Positions 11,906 to 24,069 of a DNA stretch of 64,000 nt are shown here, piece after piece (the stretch's first letter is position 1; every line of letters begins with the position of its first letter). Position numbers and translations under genes: made by a program. The stretch is from Pseudorasbora parva. Lineage: Eukaryota > Chordata > Actinopteri > Cypriniformes > Gobionidae. The DNA lies in assembly GCF_024679245.1 (NCBI RefSeq), contig NC_090174.1:44808188-44872187 (forward strand). The letters run 5' to 3'. The notes under the pieces were generated by a model. It ran no database searches. It had not been told where the DNA came from and saw nothing but the letters and a program-made list of their open reading frames with translations.

Positions 11906-12289
11906 GACAAGTGTCCCGAGCGCTCATCAGCGTCGCCCTGGAAACAAGGCGGGCACACCTGCACCCGCTCATCACAGGCTGAACCGTCACACCGGCAGCT
12001 CATCAGCGGGCGGCTTTATAAGCCTGCCCGCCGCCCAGAGAGGTGAGAGATGTCTCCAGAAGACTCGGCTAACTGTTGTCTCCATTTTCCCTCCAGAGAG
12101 CAGCGTGTGACGGCCAGCACTCACTCTGAGCACGGATCCAGATCACCGCGAGCACCGAGGACGCAAGAGTGATAACACAGAGCATGGAGCACCCCACTCG
12201 ACGCACTTTTCACTTCACTATTGCTAATAAATCCACCCTTCGGGGAAATTCACCTGCCCTCCTGTGTCGTGTACTTCTTCACCCCGTCA

Positions 12290-12290
<1 letters not shown>
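11903..12290 (+). mobile_element. probable solo LTR inserted in an AT tract
   Basis: GC-rich island of 388 bp with AT repeats on both sides. It starts TGTGAC and ends GTCAC, so the ends are complementary. It has a TATAA element (ctttataagcc, near 12012) and AATAAA near 12225, 60-70 bp before the end, the layout of U3-R-U5. No coding sequence. The target duplication cannot be read because the flanks are both AT repeat. Confidence 0.6.

Positions 12291-12344
<54 letters not shown>
12291..12344. repeat. AT dinucleotide microsatellite
   Basis: AT run directly right of the solo LTR. Confidence 0.95.
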
Positions 12345-12347
<3 letters not shown>

Positions 12348-12739
12348 ACAATTAATAAAGATACACATTATATAGGCCTACACAGTGCTTTCATTTCAGG
12401 AAGAATTCTAGTAATCAAATGTAAAATAACACTGCATAGTTTATCATAAATAGCCAAAATAATGCTTATTATAGCTGGTTATTCATTCAAGAGCTGTGAG
12501 TGATTTTCTCTTTGCATTTGGTTGTTTAATTCGCTGTAATTCGTCAGCATGTTTATTTACACTGCTGCCTCTTTAAGACAGATGTGCAGATCTATAGGCG
12601 ACTGATAATAGGCAGATGCACTACACTTTCTCCCGACTTATAACTACGTCCATTTTAGACACAAACTGTGTTGTTTAAGAGACTCTCCAAGCTGGTCATT
12701 TTGACATAAATGTTTGTGTTCATTTGACCGTTTAGACGC
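12345..12739. other. unassigned AT-rich DNA
   Basis: No gene or repeat recognised between the AT run and the start of the L2-like LINE. Confidence 0.4.
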
Positions 12740-14787
12740 GAGTTCAAATAATGAAAAGACAATGCAGAAAATCTGAAAGAAAGTGGCGGAAGACAAAACT
12801 TGTAGTCCATTATAACATCTATAAAGACAGCCTTCATGCTTTCAATTTTGAACTAGGCAAAGCTAGACAGACCTTCTTCTCAAATATTATAAACAAACAC
12901 ATAAACAACACGCGCACTCTTTTTGCTACTGTAGACAGACTAACAAACCCCCCCGAGTCACATTCCCAGAGAAATGCTCTCAGACAGCAAATGCAGTGAG
13001 TTTGCTTCCTTCTTCTCAGAGAAAATCAAAAATATAAGAAAGGCGATCAGCACATCCTCTAGTTGCTCTGGGGTCAGTCAGATCAGACCAAACCCCTCGG
13101 AAAATTACTATGTCTGATTTCGAAACAATTGACGGTAAAATTTTAGAAGACACAGTACAGCATCTTAAAACATCAACTTGCGCCCTTGACACACTCCCCA
13201 CTTATTTTTTCAAAAGTGTGTTTAACTGTTTGGAAGCAGATCTCCTAGAAGTGGTGAACTCCTCACTTTTCTATGGGACTTTTCCAACCGCCCTTAAAAC
13301 TGCAATAGTTAAGCCTCATCTGAAAAAGAGAAATCTAGATAACTCCATACTGAGCAACTACAGACCAATCTCAAATCTCCCCTTCATAGGCAAAATCATC
13401 GAAACAGTTGTTTTCAATCAACTAAACAAATTCTTAAACTCAAACGGATTCTTTGACAATTTTCAATCTGGTTTCCGACCGCATCACAGCACAGAGACAG
13501 CGCTCATAAAGATTATAAAAGATATTCGCTTAAATACTGATACAGGCAAAACATCAATTCTGTTTCTACTCGATCTCAGTGCTGCATTCGACACTGTTGA
13601 CCACAACATACTTCTAGACAGGCTGGAAAACTGGGTCGGGCTTTCTGGGATGGTCCTCAGATGGTTCAGATCATACTTAGAAGGGAGAGGTTATTATGTG
13701 AGTATAGGAGACCTTAAGTCTGAGTGGACGTCCATGACATGCGGAGTCCCACAAGGGTCAGTTCTAGCACCTCTCCTGTTTAACCTGTATATGCTGCCAC
13801 TCAGCCAAATAATGAAAAAGAACAATATTGCTTACCACAGCTATGCTGACGACACCCAGCTCTATCACCTAATGACTTCAGCCCCATTGACTCACTGTGC
13901 AAATGCATTGATGAAGTTAACAACTGGATGTGCCAAAACCATCTTCAGTTAAACAAAGACAAAACTGAAATCATTACATTTGGAAACAAAGATGAAATTC
14001 TCAAGGTGAACGCGTATCTTGAGGCTAAAGGTCTGATAACAAAAAAATCAAGTCAGGAATCTTTGTGTGATTTTGGAGTCAGACCTGAGTTTCAGTAGTC
14101 ATGTCAAAGCAATAACTAAATCAGCATACTATCATCTGAAAAATATTGCAAGGATTAGATGTTTTGTCTCCAGGCAAGACACAGAGAAACTGGATCATGC
14201 TTTAATCACCAGTAGGGTGGACTATTGTAATGGCCTTCTCACCGGCCTTCCCAAAAAGACCATTAGACAGCTGCAGCTCATACAGAACGCTGCTGCCAGG
14301 ATTCTGAGCAGAACCAGAAAATATGACCATATCACACCAGTCCTCAGGTCTTTACACTGGCTTCCAGTTACATCTAGGATCGATTTTAAAGTTCTACTAC
14401 TTGTTTATAAATCACTCAATGACCTAGGACCTCAATACATTACAGATATGCTGATTAAAGGGGGGGTGAAATGCGGTTTCATGCATACTGATCTTTTTAC
14501 ACTGTTAAAGACTTGGATTCCCATACTAAACATGGACAAAGTTTCAAAAGTTAAGGTGGACGTTTGATGGGAGTATTTCTTTGTCAAAAATACTACTTCC
14601 GGTTAGTCATAAGTTTCGGCAAGTTTTTTGCGATCATGCGTCCCCTTTGACGTTAATGGGGGCGGAATTTCCTTGTATGGGCCGTACGGACAATTCTACC
14701 GGAAGAGCGTGTGAGAGAGAGAGGGAGAGAGCGAAAGTAACAGGCTACGCCCATCAAAGCGCTGGCTCGTAGGCTGCTGCACAGGTG

Positions 14788-15055
14788 ATGTCACCAAAAA
14801 AGTGCGTTTTTGGTTGCCAGACCAAGACAGTCCTGCACAGATTCCCCAAAAACCCCGCGTTAAGGCAACAGTGGATGTAATTTGCTTTTCCGGATCAGCA
14901 ACTGAGTTGCGCGAATGTTTATATCTGTTCGCTGCATTTCGGTGCCGACTGTTTCATAAACAAGGCCCAGCTCGACGCCGGATTTTCCCGATCGCCTAAT
15001 GCTGAAGGATGGAGCAGTCCCAACGATAAAGGTCCCAACGTTAGAACCGCAGGCT
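14788..15055 (+). pseudogene. THAP zinc-finger exon, degenerate
   Basis: Reading from ATG 14788 gives CVFGC near the start (first two zinc ligands), HRFPKNP and a conserved Trp in LRQQW. There is then a TAA stop at 14878-14880, after which the same frame continues with ICSLHF (the C-x2-H ligand pair) and DCF. A one-step frame change near 14990 brings in KDGAVPTI, the AVPTIF-type box that closes THAP domains. Order, spacing and the C2CH set fit a THAP DNA-binding domain of about 85 residues. A GTGAGTAAG donor-like site follows at about 15056. The stop and the frameshift show it is not functional. Confidence 0.7.
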
Positions 15056-15522
15056 GTGAGTAAGACTGATTCAAATGTCTGTGTTTTTGCCTATGCTCAT
15101 CAAGTAGCCCAAACATGATCACGTATAGTTAATTGATCAATGGAGCATGCGATGTGTAGTGCGTGTACATTTGTTTAGCTGGCCACTATATGTGTAACTT
15201 TATGTTTGTGTATTGTAAAAGCACTCCAAACAACAATACACAAAGAGTGGGGAAATATGTTAAACTAAATAAGCACGCTTCTTCATTCAAATGTGCTATA
15301 TTCCATGTCTTTCTATGTAAACACTAACTTAGCCTGCCGTGCAAAACCAGTCCGCTTACTAACGTCTACACAAACCACGCGTAAACACACACACACACGT
15401 GCACAACTGCACTTCCCACATGTACACCTTCAAAGACAAAAATACGACGATATAATTCAAGTATAAATATGTAAATAACACAAGCCGCTAAGCATATTAT
15501 ATAGTTAGTGTATAACTTGTAC

Positions 15523-15632
15523 CACATAGAGACGTCCTGCTCTAGTCGTTTTTGCTGCTGCTCCTGTTCAACTGCAGCCTCTGGGTCTGATTCCGGATCA
15601 TAGATGTATGGCTGTATCTGATTAAAAGCCAT
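15523..15632 (-). pseudogene. P2RX7-C-like first exon inside the Kolobok-like element
   Basis: Minus-strand ATG at 15632 starts MAFNQIQPYIYDPESD, an acidic Glu/Gln-rich stretch, then RLEQDVSMW. From memory this resembles the N-terminal part of the many fish proteins with a P2X7-type cysteine-rich C-terminal domain, where D-V-S-x-W precedes the first Cys-x-Cys. The frame meets a good donor, TG|GTACAAGT, exactly after DVSM, and reads non-homologous hydrophobic residues beyond it. The downstream cysteine-rich exon is absent. The family call is from memory and moderate; the exon-like boundary is directly seen. Confidence 0.5.
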
Positions 15633-16395
15633 ATTTTTATTTTGAATAAAGTTTTTTTCCCGCTGTTAGGGATGACACAGCTTTACGACGCACTCGACTC
15701 AACACAATAGCAGCGCGCTGCTGCACACGTCATTATTTAGCTCCGCTCACACGATACGCCCCCACCCGCTCGGCTTTTTTCGGAAAGACTCGGAACAGCG
15801 CATCTTTCTTATATAATTATAAAAAAAATAAAGACTTTTCGGAGATATGCAGGATGCAATGCTACTCTATAGGTACTCAAGATTGACATGACACTGACTG
15901 AAACTGAGTGTTTCACCCCCCCTTTAAATACAAACCCAACAGATCACTCAGATCAGCAGGATCAATGCATTTAGAAATACCAAGAGTTCACACAAAGCAA
16001 GGAGAGTCTGCCTTTAGCTTTTATGCCAGCCGTAGTTGGAACCGGCTTCCTGAACAGATCAGATGTGCTCCAACAGTAGCCACATTCAAATCCAGACTCA
16101 AAACACATCTGTTCAGCTGTGCATTTACTGAATGAACACTGTGCCACTATACGTCCGACTGATTGCACCTTATCTATGCATCATTTTTTAAATAATTTTT
16201 TTTATAACTGTTTTAGTTTACCTGTTCTTTTCTTTGGTTATCATCATTTTATTATTTTTAATTCTCTTTACATTGTATTCTTTTTCTTATGCATTTTTTA
16301 GCCCTATTTTAATTCCTTTCTATGTAAAGCACTTTGAATTGCCATTGTGTATGAAATGTGCTATATAAATAAACTTGCCTTGCCTTGCCTTGCGA

Positions 16396-17074
16396 GTGTG
16401 AAACCGAAAGTGTAATTTGCTCGTCTCGTTGCTGCTGTTTCGGAGCGCGCGCAAACTTGGGAACAATCTCTTGCAGACATTTTTGTGCCACAGAATGATT
16501 TATGCAATGCCAATATTGGTGCCAATGTTGTTGATCACGCAAACTACACGTCCTAGAACACGTACAAACCATCATAAGTCACTACAAATGTTGCATTAAC
16601 AGTCGCATCCGTTACTGTAGTAAAGCTTTAATTTTGCATCATGCTGCACGCTCTCCTCTAGGTGTCAGTATAGCCAGCGCAAAGATACACCATAACTTAA
16701 GACAGTTGAGGAACATCAACGGGTGGTGTATTTGACATTTTGTTTGCAAGTTTGACGGTAGCAAAAACAGTATCAGAGTCTGATATGTTAAGAAAAATTT
16801 GTAAATACTTTATCAAATTTATTTTTTGCATACTTAGGCCTACTCAGTCATGGCTTTAATATTTCACAACTAATTATATTAGCATTGCATAAATCATTCA
16901 GTGGCACATGCCACTCAGATACTGCTTGTCACAAACTAACACATATTACTAAATTTAACAAGTTAGATTAACATTTATTTAAGAGGGGAAAAAAGTCACG
17001 AAAATAGGATATTTATTTTGGCTTTTGTGCCACAATTACGTGAGTATAGTTGTTCAGCTCATCTGCCAGTGAGT
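16396..17074. other. unassigned AT-rich DNA
   Basis: Nothing recognisable between the L2-like LINE and the GTGTCA-rich block. Confidence 0.35.
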
Positions 17075-17255
17075 GTCACATACAGCGACATGTTCCGCGA
17101 CTCAGTGTCACTGCCAGTGTCAGCGTTTCGTGACAGTGTCAGTGACACATGTCACTATCCACTGACATATGCCAATGAGAACCGGAAGTGCCACTGCGTG
17201 TGTTGCGACATGTGCCATTGGCTCCTGTGCGTCAGATGCCATGTCACTTAATGTT
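17075..17255. repeat. GTGTCA/TGACAC-rich cryptic repeat
   Basis: The words GTGTCA, TGTCAC, GACATG and CAGTGTCA recur about a dozen times within 180 bp on both strands, without a fixed period (e.g. cagtgtcactgccagtgtca near 17103). It is cryptic simplicity rather than a clean tandem array. Confidence 0.55.
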
Positions 17256-17742
17256 AACACCGTCTCTCAAATACACAGAGAAATGTGGAGCAAAAGTGAT
17301 TTGTCTATCTGTGGGGCAGAGAGCAGAGACTCTCGGCCAATCAGCAGAGCTCGTTTGTACGGAGCCCCGCCCCCAACGGGACGTGGTGGTGGAAGATAGA
17401 TAGATAGATGTTTCAAACAGCTCAGTAGGCTATGTTAACAATGGAGTGGTTAGTGTTTTATTTTGAACTTGGACTTAATAGCTAGGATAGAAATACAGTC
17501 AGTGCTTAGTTCAACGAGTTCGGTAAAAATTGCCAATATATTCAGATTCAAACTTCCCGAAACAATAACTCATGTTCTAAACGTTGTTAAAACACTTGAC
17601 ACCTCTTGAACGTAAAATAAAACACTAACTGCTCCATTGTTAACATACTGAGCTGTTTGAAACTCTCTATCTCTATCTCTATCTCTACGTCCCGTTGGGG
17701 GCGGGACTCCGTACAAACGACTTCTTCTGATTATAACAGATA

Positions 17743-18075
17743 TATTGCACGCTGAGAATATGTCAAATGTGTTACAATGTTTTTTTGTTTTTTTTGTTTT
17801 CTGAACCAAATGTGAATTTTAGTTTTGTAAGGGGACTATATCAAAGCTGCATCTTAGTTTTGTGTTTTGCAGTTAGATTGACTTTGCTGTCGAGGTCAGA
17901 GGGGAGCAGAAGAGTGACGTCACCAGTGCGCGTGTCCGGAAGAAAAAAAAGCTAGCGAACGTGCAAGTGTGTGTGTAGAGAAATTCTCGCGTGCAAAATA
18001 CCAACTCCAACTGTAAACCGAGACAAATAAAGTTGTGAAAAGAAGACGGAGTCCTGTCATTTCAGGGGTGCAACA
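17743..18075 (+). repeat. 5' LTR of Gypsy 1
   Basis: A 333-bp LTR ending TGCAACA. It contains AATAAA near 18027 and a TGACGTCA site near 17915. It is followed by TAAACT and the primer-binding site. Confidence 0.9.
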
Positions 18076-18081
18076 TAAACT

Positions 18082-18097
18082 TGGTGTTTCTGCTCGG
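18082..18097 (+). promoter_or_regulatory. candidate primer-binding site, Gypsy 1
   Basis: TGGTGTTTCTGCTCGG starts 6 nt after the LTR and is identical in Gypsy 2 (25195-25210), although flanking bases differ. TGG is the complement of a tRNA CCA end. The priming tRNA was not identified. Confidence 0.6.
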
Positions 18098-18245
18098 TTT
18101 TGGAGTTTAGACCGCGAGGAAGCGGAGTGTAACATCGCCGATGCGCTGGGACGCAGTGAGAGCTGGCGGCCAGCGAGGGAGATCGACTGGGTGAGCACTA
18201 TAGCGCTACACACAAGTCAAGTAGTGAAGGTAAAGCCTTTTTATC

Positions 18246-21200
18246 ATGTCTATAACGCCGCCGATGTCATCCGAGTGGGAAAATGTAGTGATGGAGATAG
18301 AAGAAAAGTTGTTTACACTGTCCGCGTCGGAGCTTAATGATATATGCGCAGCACTAAGCCTAACAGTGGAGAGAAGTGAAAGAGACCTACCACGTAAACT
18401 GAGAAGGCTTATTCTTCAGTATGTTGAAGGAGAAGAGGTCACATCACGAGAAGATGAGGGTTTGTCAGTGTTACTGCAGCTAAATGATCAAATTGACAAA
18501 CTAAAAGAGAAAAGTTATTATGGTGAAGCCCCGCATCTACAAATAGAGCAATAGCATCACCCCGTGGATGAAACCGGTATGACAGCCAGTAATGTCAATG
18601 GAAAAAGAGACAATGTTGCTGCTGCAAACGCAATAGAAACTGAATCGTCTGTGAATCAGAGCGTAGCCTTTGTTCATCCAATGTACAGAAGGGACCTGAA
18701 AATAATAGGACAAATCGGAGAACCAAATCAAAAGGATAAATTGGCATACTCAAGTTTGGAAAGGCAAATTCAGCGGGCGTTGAAAAAGGGATATGATGAG
18801 GGAGAAGTAGTTGAAGCTGTTATTCAAGCCATTGCGCCAGGAACAAAACTGAAGAGTTATCTGGAAAGCAGGGTTGATTTAACATTACAAGGGCTCAGAC
18901 AAATACTACGAACTCATTACATTGAAAAGGATGCTACTGAGTTGTACCACCTCCTCACACGCACCGTGCAAGAGCAAAAAGAAACTCCCATACAGTTTGT
19001 GGTGCGAGCTATGGACCTGAGGCAACAAATTGTTCTCGCTTCAGAAAGAGTTAAATCTGGATTGAAGTACAGTGCAGAACTAATTCAAAATCAGTTTCTT
19101 CAAACAGTACTCACTGGTCTCCATGACGACACCATCAGAGCAGATGTGAAGCCATACTTACAAGATCCAAAAGTCAAGGATGAGGTTCTTCTGGAGAAAG
19201 TGACGATGGCATATAACCTGGAAACAGAAAGAAAGAATAAGCTGTCATCTACATCAAAAGCGAGAATGATTAAAGTTGCTGTGATTGCTGAGGAAAATGA
19301 GAAGGTGGACAAGGAGCTCCAAGCACACAAACCGGACAACAAGCACAAACGTGACACACTGATGGAAAAGGTTGATCAGGGCAATAAAGCCATATGTGAA
19401 GCCATTCAGAATCTCACTTCACAAATAGCAAGTCTCCAACAAACGCCTAGACTACAAACAGTAAGACTGAGTGAACAGCCAGACAGGAAGTACAGACCAC
19501 AGCCTAGGACCCCAAGCAGTAGACGTTGTGAGATGTGTCAGCTGTCTAAGGCAGAGGGAAGGTGTGATCACTGTTATAAGTGTGGTAGCACCGAACATTG
19601 GGCTTCGGGTTGTCGGAAGAAAAATGCCTCCGTCAGCACAAACAAAATTGATATTCGACTTCATCATGCAGAGGACATGGAAGAAACGGATCTGCTTAAT
19701 CCAAATACTCCACTCACTGGCAAGCAACGACAGACAGCCAAGCTGGTAGGAAAGAGATGTCTAGTTAGAGCCTCTCTGGGAGGAGTGGACACTACAATAC
19801 TGTGGGACACGGGTTCACAGGCATCAATAGTGGGAACAAATTGGAAAAAGAACTACCTACCATTGAGGTGCGACTGGTGAAGGAGTTGTTTGAAGGAGCG
19901 TTGGAACTCTCAGCTGCGAATGGAACAGATATTCCATATGAGGGGTGGATGGAGGTTGAATTAACTTTGTGCAAGGATGCAGTCGCTGGAATGAGTGGCA
20001 AACCTGTATTGGTTCCGATTCTGGTTGCCAGCAGTAACATTGATCGACCTATAATTGGATTCAATGTAGTTGAAGAATTAGCGTTGATAAATGATCCATC
20101 TGGAGACTGCACCTGATCAGGTGACATGATATGATAAAGAGGCTGTATTCAGCAATGGAGGTAGGGCGCAAAACTGCAAGGGCTGTTTTATCCGTTCTAA
20201 AGAAACAGAAGCCTGAAGTTCAACCCCATACAGTCAGAGTAGGCAGGCGGCCAGTGACTATACCCAAGAATGAAGTGATGGCGGTGCATTGCAGTTGGCC
20301 GAATAAGGGGTTGTTATGTATATCACCTGTAGTGCTAGAACCAAGCTTTGAAGCACCCTGGCTAACCGGGCTAAAAATCAGGGAACAGTTAGTCCACATA
20401 CCTGTAAATGAGGAGTGTAAAATTGAGATATCAGTGGAAAACGAAACGGGAAATGATATCACCCTGGGTGGTCGCACTGTACTTGGCTGGTTGCATAATG
20501 TTGATGTTGTCTACCCGTTACAGGCAAAGCCTACCAAAGAGCAGAGCTCAGGGGTGTCGGATAGCAATCGTCTTCCCCGTGCCACAGCCTGGTTCTGACC
20601 CACCAGCGGAGCCCTGGGATCCACCGGTGGATCTGAGCCATTTGCCAGATGACCAGCGAGAAAAGGTACGACAGATGCTCAGAGAGGAATGTGATGTTTT
20701 TGCAAAAGATGAGTGGGATACAGGATGCATTAAAGAGTTGGAAATGGACATACAGTTAAAAGACAATGTACCTGTGCAGAAAACATACAATGCAATCCCT
20801 AGGCATCTCTACCAAGAAGTTAAGACACACATTCAGGATCTACTCAACCGTGGGTGGATTCAGGAGTCCTGTTCCTCCTATTCTTCACCTGTCGTATGTG
20901 TTAGGAAGAAAGATGGGGGTCTTCGTCTATGTATAGATTACAGACTGTTAAATGGGAAAACCCTCTCGGACCGTCATCCTATTCCGAGGATACAGGAGAT
21001 CCTGGAAAACTTGGGAGGTAACTCTTGGTTCACGGTGCTGGACCAGGGGAAAGCCTACCACCAGGGTTTCATGAGCGAGAAGAGCAGACCCTGCACTGCA
21101 TTCATCACACCCTGGGGGTTATATGAATGGGTAAGGATCCCATTTGGGCTGACTAATGCCCCAGCGTCTTTTCAACGCTACATGGAGGGATGTCAGAGAT

Positions 21201-24069
21201 TTCAGAGATGAAATCTGTGTCCCGTATTTGGATGATGTCCTGGTATTTAGCCCCAGTTTTGAACAGCATGTCCAGGATGTGCGGCAAGTTCTCCGACGGC
21301 AACGAGAGTGTGGAATAAAACTAAGGCCAAAGAAATGTGATCTCTTCAAGGGTGAAGTCTGCTATGTCGGTCGGGTAGTCTCCGCTGAGGGATACAAAAT
21401 GAATCCCAAAGAGGTGGAAGCAGTTCAGAAACTAAAGCAAGAGTCTTCCAACACTGTACGAGAGGTGAGAAAACTGATGGGGTTCCTCAGTTATTACAGA
21501 GCTTATATACCAGACTTTTCTAGGGTGGCTAAACCCCTTTATGCACTCTTGGCCAAGCCCAAGTCTGAAGTGAAACAGAGCAAAAAGAAAAAGGGGACTA
21601 GCCGAAAGTCTATTCAGCTGCCGCCGTCCTATCCAATCCAGTGGACAGTGACCCATCAGGAGATAGTAGACCGAATAGTAGATCATTTGACGAACCCACC
21701 TGTGATGGCATAACCTGACCTGGAGGAACCGTTCATCTTGCACATAGATGCATCGGAAGAGGGCCTTGGTGCGGTTCTGTACCAGTGTCAGAAAGGTGTC
21801 CTAAGAGTGATAGCTTACGGATCGCGGACATTGACAGCAGCAGAGCGCAACTATAAACTTCACTCAGGAAAATTAGAATTCCTAGTGCTAAAGTGGGCCG
21901 TAACGGAGCGCTTCCGGGATTATCTGTTCCACGCACCTCACTTTACGGTGTATAGTGACAATGACCCTTTGATATATGTCACCAAATCGGCAAAGCTCAA
22001 TGCTACTGGACACCGCTGGGTGTCAGAGTTAGCAGATTATCGATTCACCCTAAAGTACAGGCCGGGAACGGCAAACAGAGATGCAGATTTCTTGTCGCGA
22101 AGGTCGAAGCCCATCGATGAGATCATGCGAGAATGCACTGAGGAATGCCAACAGGAAAATATTGAATGTATTGGGAAAGCTCTGGAGGAAACTCAAATGG
22201 GAGAAGTTAATTGGATCTCTGCTCTCACTTGTAATGTAGATGCACTGCCAGAGGAGTATAACAACTCAGAGCTGATCCAGCCTTTTGGACCAGAAGACCT
22301 CAGGGTCGCTCAAAATGCAGACGTAGTCATTAATAGAGTCTTGACTCTGAAAAAAAACACATGTGTACTTGAAGCATAGTGACAGAGTGGCAGAGGATGG
22401 AGCTGTAAGACGGCTTCTCAGGGAGTGGTCGCACCTGCAAGTCGATGGGGAGGGCATCCTCCGAAGGGAGACAGCGACAAGAAACCAGCTGGTCGTTCCT
22501 GAATCCTTAAAGCCTCTTATCTACAAGTACTTACATAAAGAAATTGGGCATTTGGGTGCAGAAAGGATGGTGGCTCTTGCTAGGGAATGTTTCTTCTGGC
22601 CTAAGATGAGGCAAGAGATGGAACACTATGTTACTCAGGTGTGCCACTGCATGAAAAGGAAAAAAACGAATAGGATAACTCGCACTCCACTCCAAAGTAT
22701 TGAAACTTCCGCACCACTTGAAATGATCTCTATTGACTACTTACACAAGTGTAAGGGAGGGGAGGAGTACATACTAGTGGTCGTGGATCACTTTACAAAA
22801 TACGCACAAGCGTATGCGACGAAAAATAAGTCAGGGAAAACGGCGGCCAGAAAGCTCTTTGACGATTTCATTATGCGCTTTGGTTTCCCATCCAAGATCC
22901 ACCATGATCAGGGGAAGGAGTTTGAAAATACTCTCTAACACAAGCTTGAAGACTACTGTGGTATAAACCATTCGCGTACCTCCCCGTATCACCCACAAGC
23001 TAATCCAGCAGAGCGCTTTAACAGAACGCTGCTGGGTATGTTGCGTACCCTTGGGGAATCTCAGAAGTCTAGATGGAAAGAACACTTGAATAAAGTGGTA
23101 CATGCATACTATTCCACTGTGCATGAAGCCACAGGATTTTCTCCATTTTTCCTTCTCTTTGGTCGTGAGCCAACACTGCCTGTGGATCTAATGTTCCCGA
23201 AGCAAGGAAACGAACGACGGCAGTCACACACAGACTATGCAGAAAAATGGAGGGATGTCATGCAAGAGGCTTATGCTATCGCCATGCAAAATCTAAAGAA
23301 AAGTGCGAAGAGAGGGCAGAAAAATTACAATCGACGGGCATGGAGTTCCAGTCTTGAGCCAGGTGATCACGTTCTGGTAAGAAACCTCACACCTAGAGGT
23401 TGGCCTGGTAAATTGCGCAGCTACTGGGAGGACGCAATTCATGTGATCAAGGAATGGAAAGGAGAAGGGAGCCCCGCGTATGTGGTAGAACCCTTCCAAG
23501 GAGCTGGAAGAAGACGTGTGTTACATCGTAACTTATTGCTGCCATGTCCTTACCTGATTGAAGAACCCGATGTTGTCGAATCCAACCTGAAGTAAAAAAG
23601 TAAAAAAAGTCAAGCAGAACAGACAGCAAAAGGAAACAAACACTGTCAAGACACTTACCTGTCAGATTCAGATAGTTCCAGTGAAGAAGAATATCCCCTG
23701 TGGGCAATGACTCAGCGGGCCAATGTACCCCTCAATGCTACAGCAGAGGAGTTCCACCCAAGAATGGAAACACCTAAACATGTAACCACGGAGATGGTGG
23801 TACCAGGAGAAATCTTCGAAGGGGAGAACATTGGAGGAGAAATGGAAACTCCACTCAGTGGATCAGAAGATGAGCACAGTGAGGCTGGGATAAGGAACGA
23901 CAGGCCTAAGAGAGTTAGACGGCTCCGACGTGTTTACACCTATGACCAGTTAGGTGAGCCAACGTACCGCCAGTTGAAGATCTGCCCTGTGGGAGTGAAG
24001 TGGTCTGCCAGAACCAGCCGTGACCCCTCTACCTGCTTATCATTCATGTATCCTTTCTATCATTGCTAA
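18246..24069 (+). pseudogene. Gypsy 1 Gag-Pol polyprotein, multiply broken
   Basis: Parallels the Gypsy 2 polyprotein throughout. Gag starts at 18246, with an in-frame stop at 18552. The CCHC knuckle CYKCGSTEHWASGC is near 19576-19617 and the protease motif WDTGS near 19804. Frameshifts lie around 19855, 20120, 20555, 21190 and 22365. RT shows YLDDVLVF near 21223, RNase [15 protein letters not shown] near 21740, and integrase [10 protein letters not shown] and HDQGKEFEN near 22905. Further in-frame stops are at 21711, 22936 and 23593, and the acidic C-terminal tail ends near 24069. The lesions make it non-functional. Confidence 0.9.

Larger units (their letters stand above)
14459..15923. mobile_element. 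Kolobok-like (TTAA) non-autonomous DNA element with THAP and P2RX7-C-like exons
   Basis: A 1465-bp insert flanked by TTAA on both sides (14455-14458, 15924-15927). Terminal inverted repeats start AGGGGGGGTGAAA at both ends. TTAA duplication occurs in piggyBac and Kolobok elements. The AGGRR-type termini and a THAP domain inside favour Kolobok/T2. The left part holds a decayed THAP exon on the plus strand and the right part a P2RX7-C-like first exon on the minus strand, both pointing inward and both apparently cut off after a splice donor. I infer that it derives from a larger element by internal deletion. No transposase catalytic domain is visible. Confidence 0.7.
12751..16132 (+). pseudogene. 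L2-like ORF2 reverse transcriptase, degenerate and interrupted
   Basis: Segments 12751-12999, 13110-13952, 14067-14460 and 15928-16132 together cover the RT and C-terminal domain. Visible motifs: RKSERKWRKTKL and NNTRTLFATVDRLTNPP (pre-RT), SNYRPISNLPF, FLLDLSAAFDTVDH (motif A), GVPQGSVLAPLLFNLYM (motif B), SYADDTQLY (motif C, near 13843), SRVDYCNGLL, HWLPV.SRIDFKVLL, and in the last segment SFYASRSWNRLP and FKSRLKTHLF. At least two frameshifts (near 13000 and 13940) plus the insert inactivate it. The motif set fits the L2 clade better than RTE or L1. Confidence 0.85.
12740..16395 (+). mobile_element. 5'-truncated L2-like LINE, split by a Kolobok-like insert
   Basis: Begins within the linker between endonuclease and RT, so the endonuclease is missing, as is usual for 5'-truncated LINE copies. 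It ends with the 3' signature GCTATATAAATAAAC followed by three TTGCC units, the tailed 3' end typical of fish L2/CR1-group LINEs. The coding part is interrupted by an element at 14459-15923. Joining the flanks across one TTAA continues the frame (Leu-Ile-Lys-Tyr-Lys-Pro). Confidence 0.85.

Noticed and set aside
11840..12046. Ile/Tyr-rich frames over AT runs
   Set aside because: Simple-sequence artefact.
14459..15923. piggyBac as the name for the TTAA element
   Set aside because: TTAA alone is shared with Kolobok; the THAP module and AGGRR-type ends fit Kolobok better, though a piggyBac origin is not excluded.
17767..17955. Frame FSEPNVN... here and repeated at 24630-24872
   Set aside because: Part of the Gypsy 1 LTR pair; same explanation.
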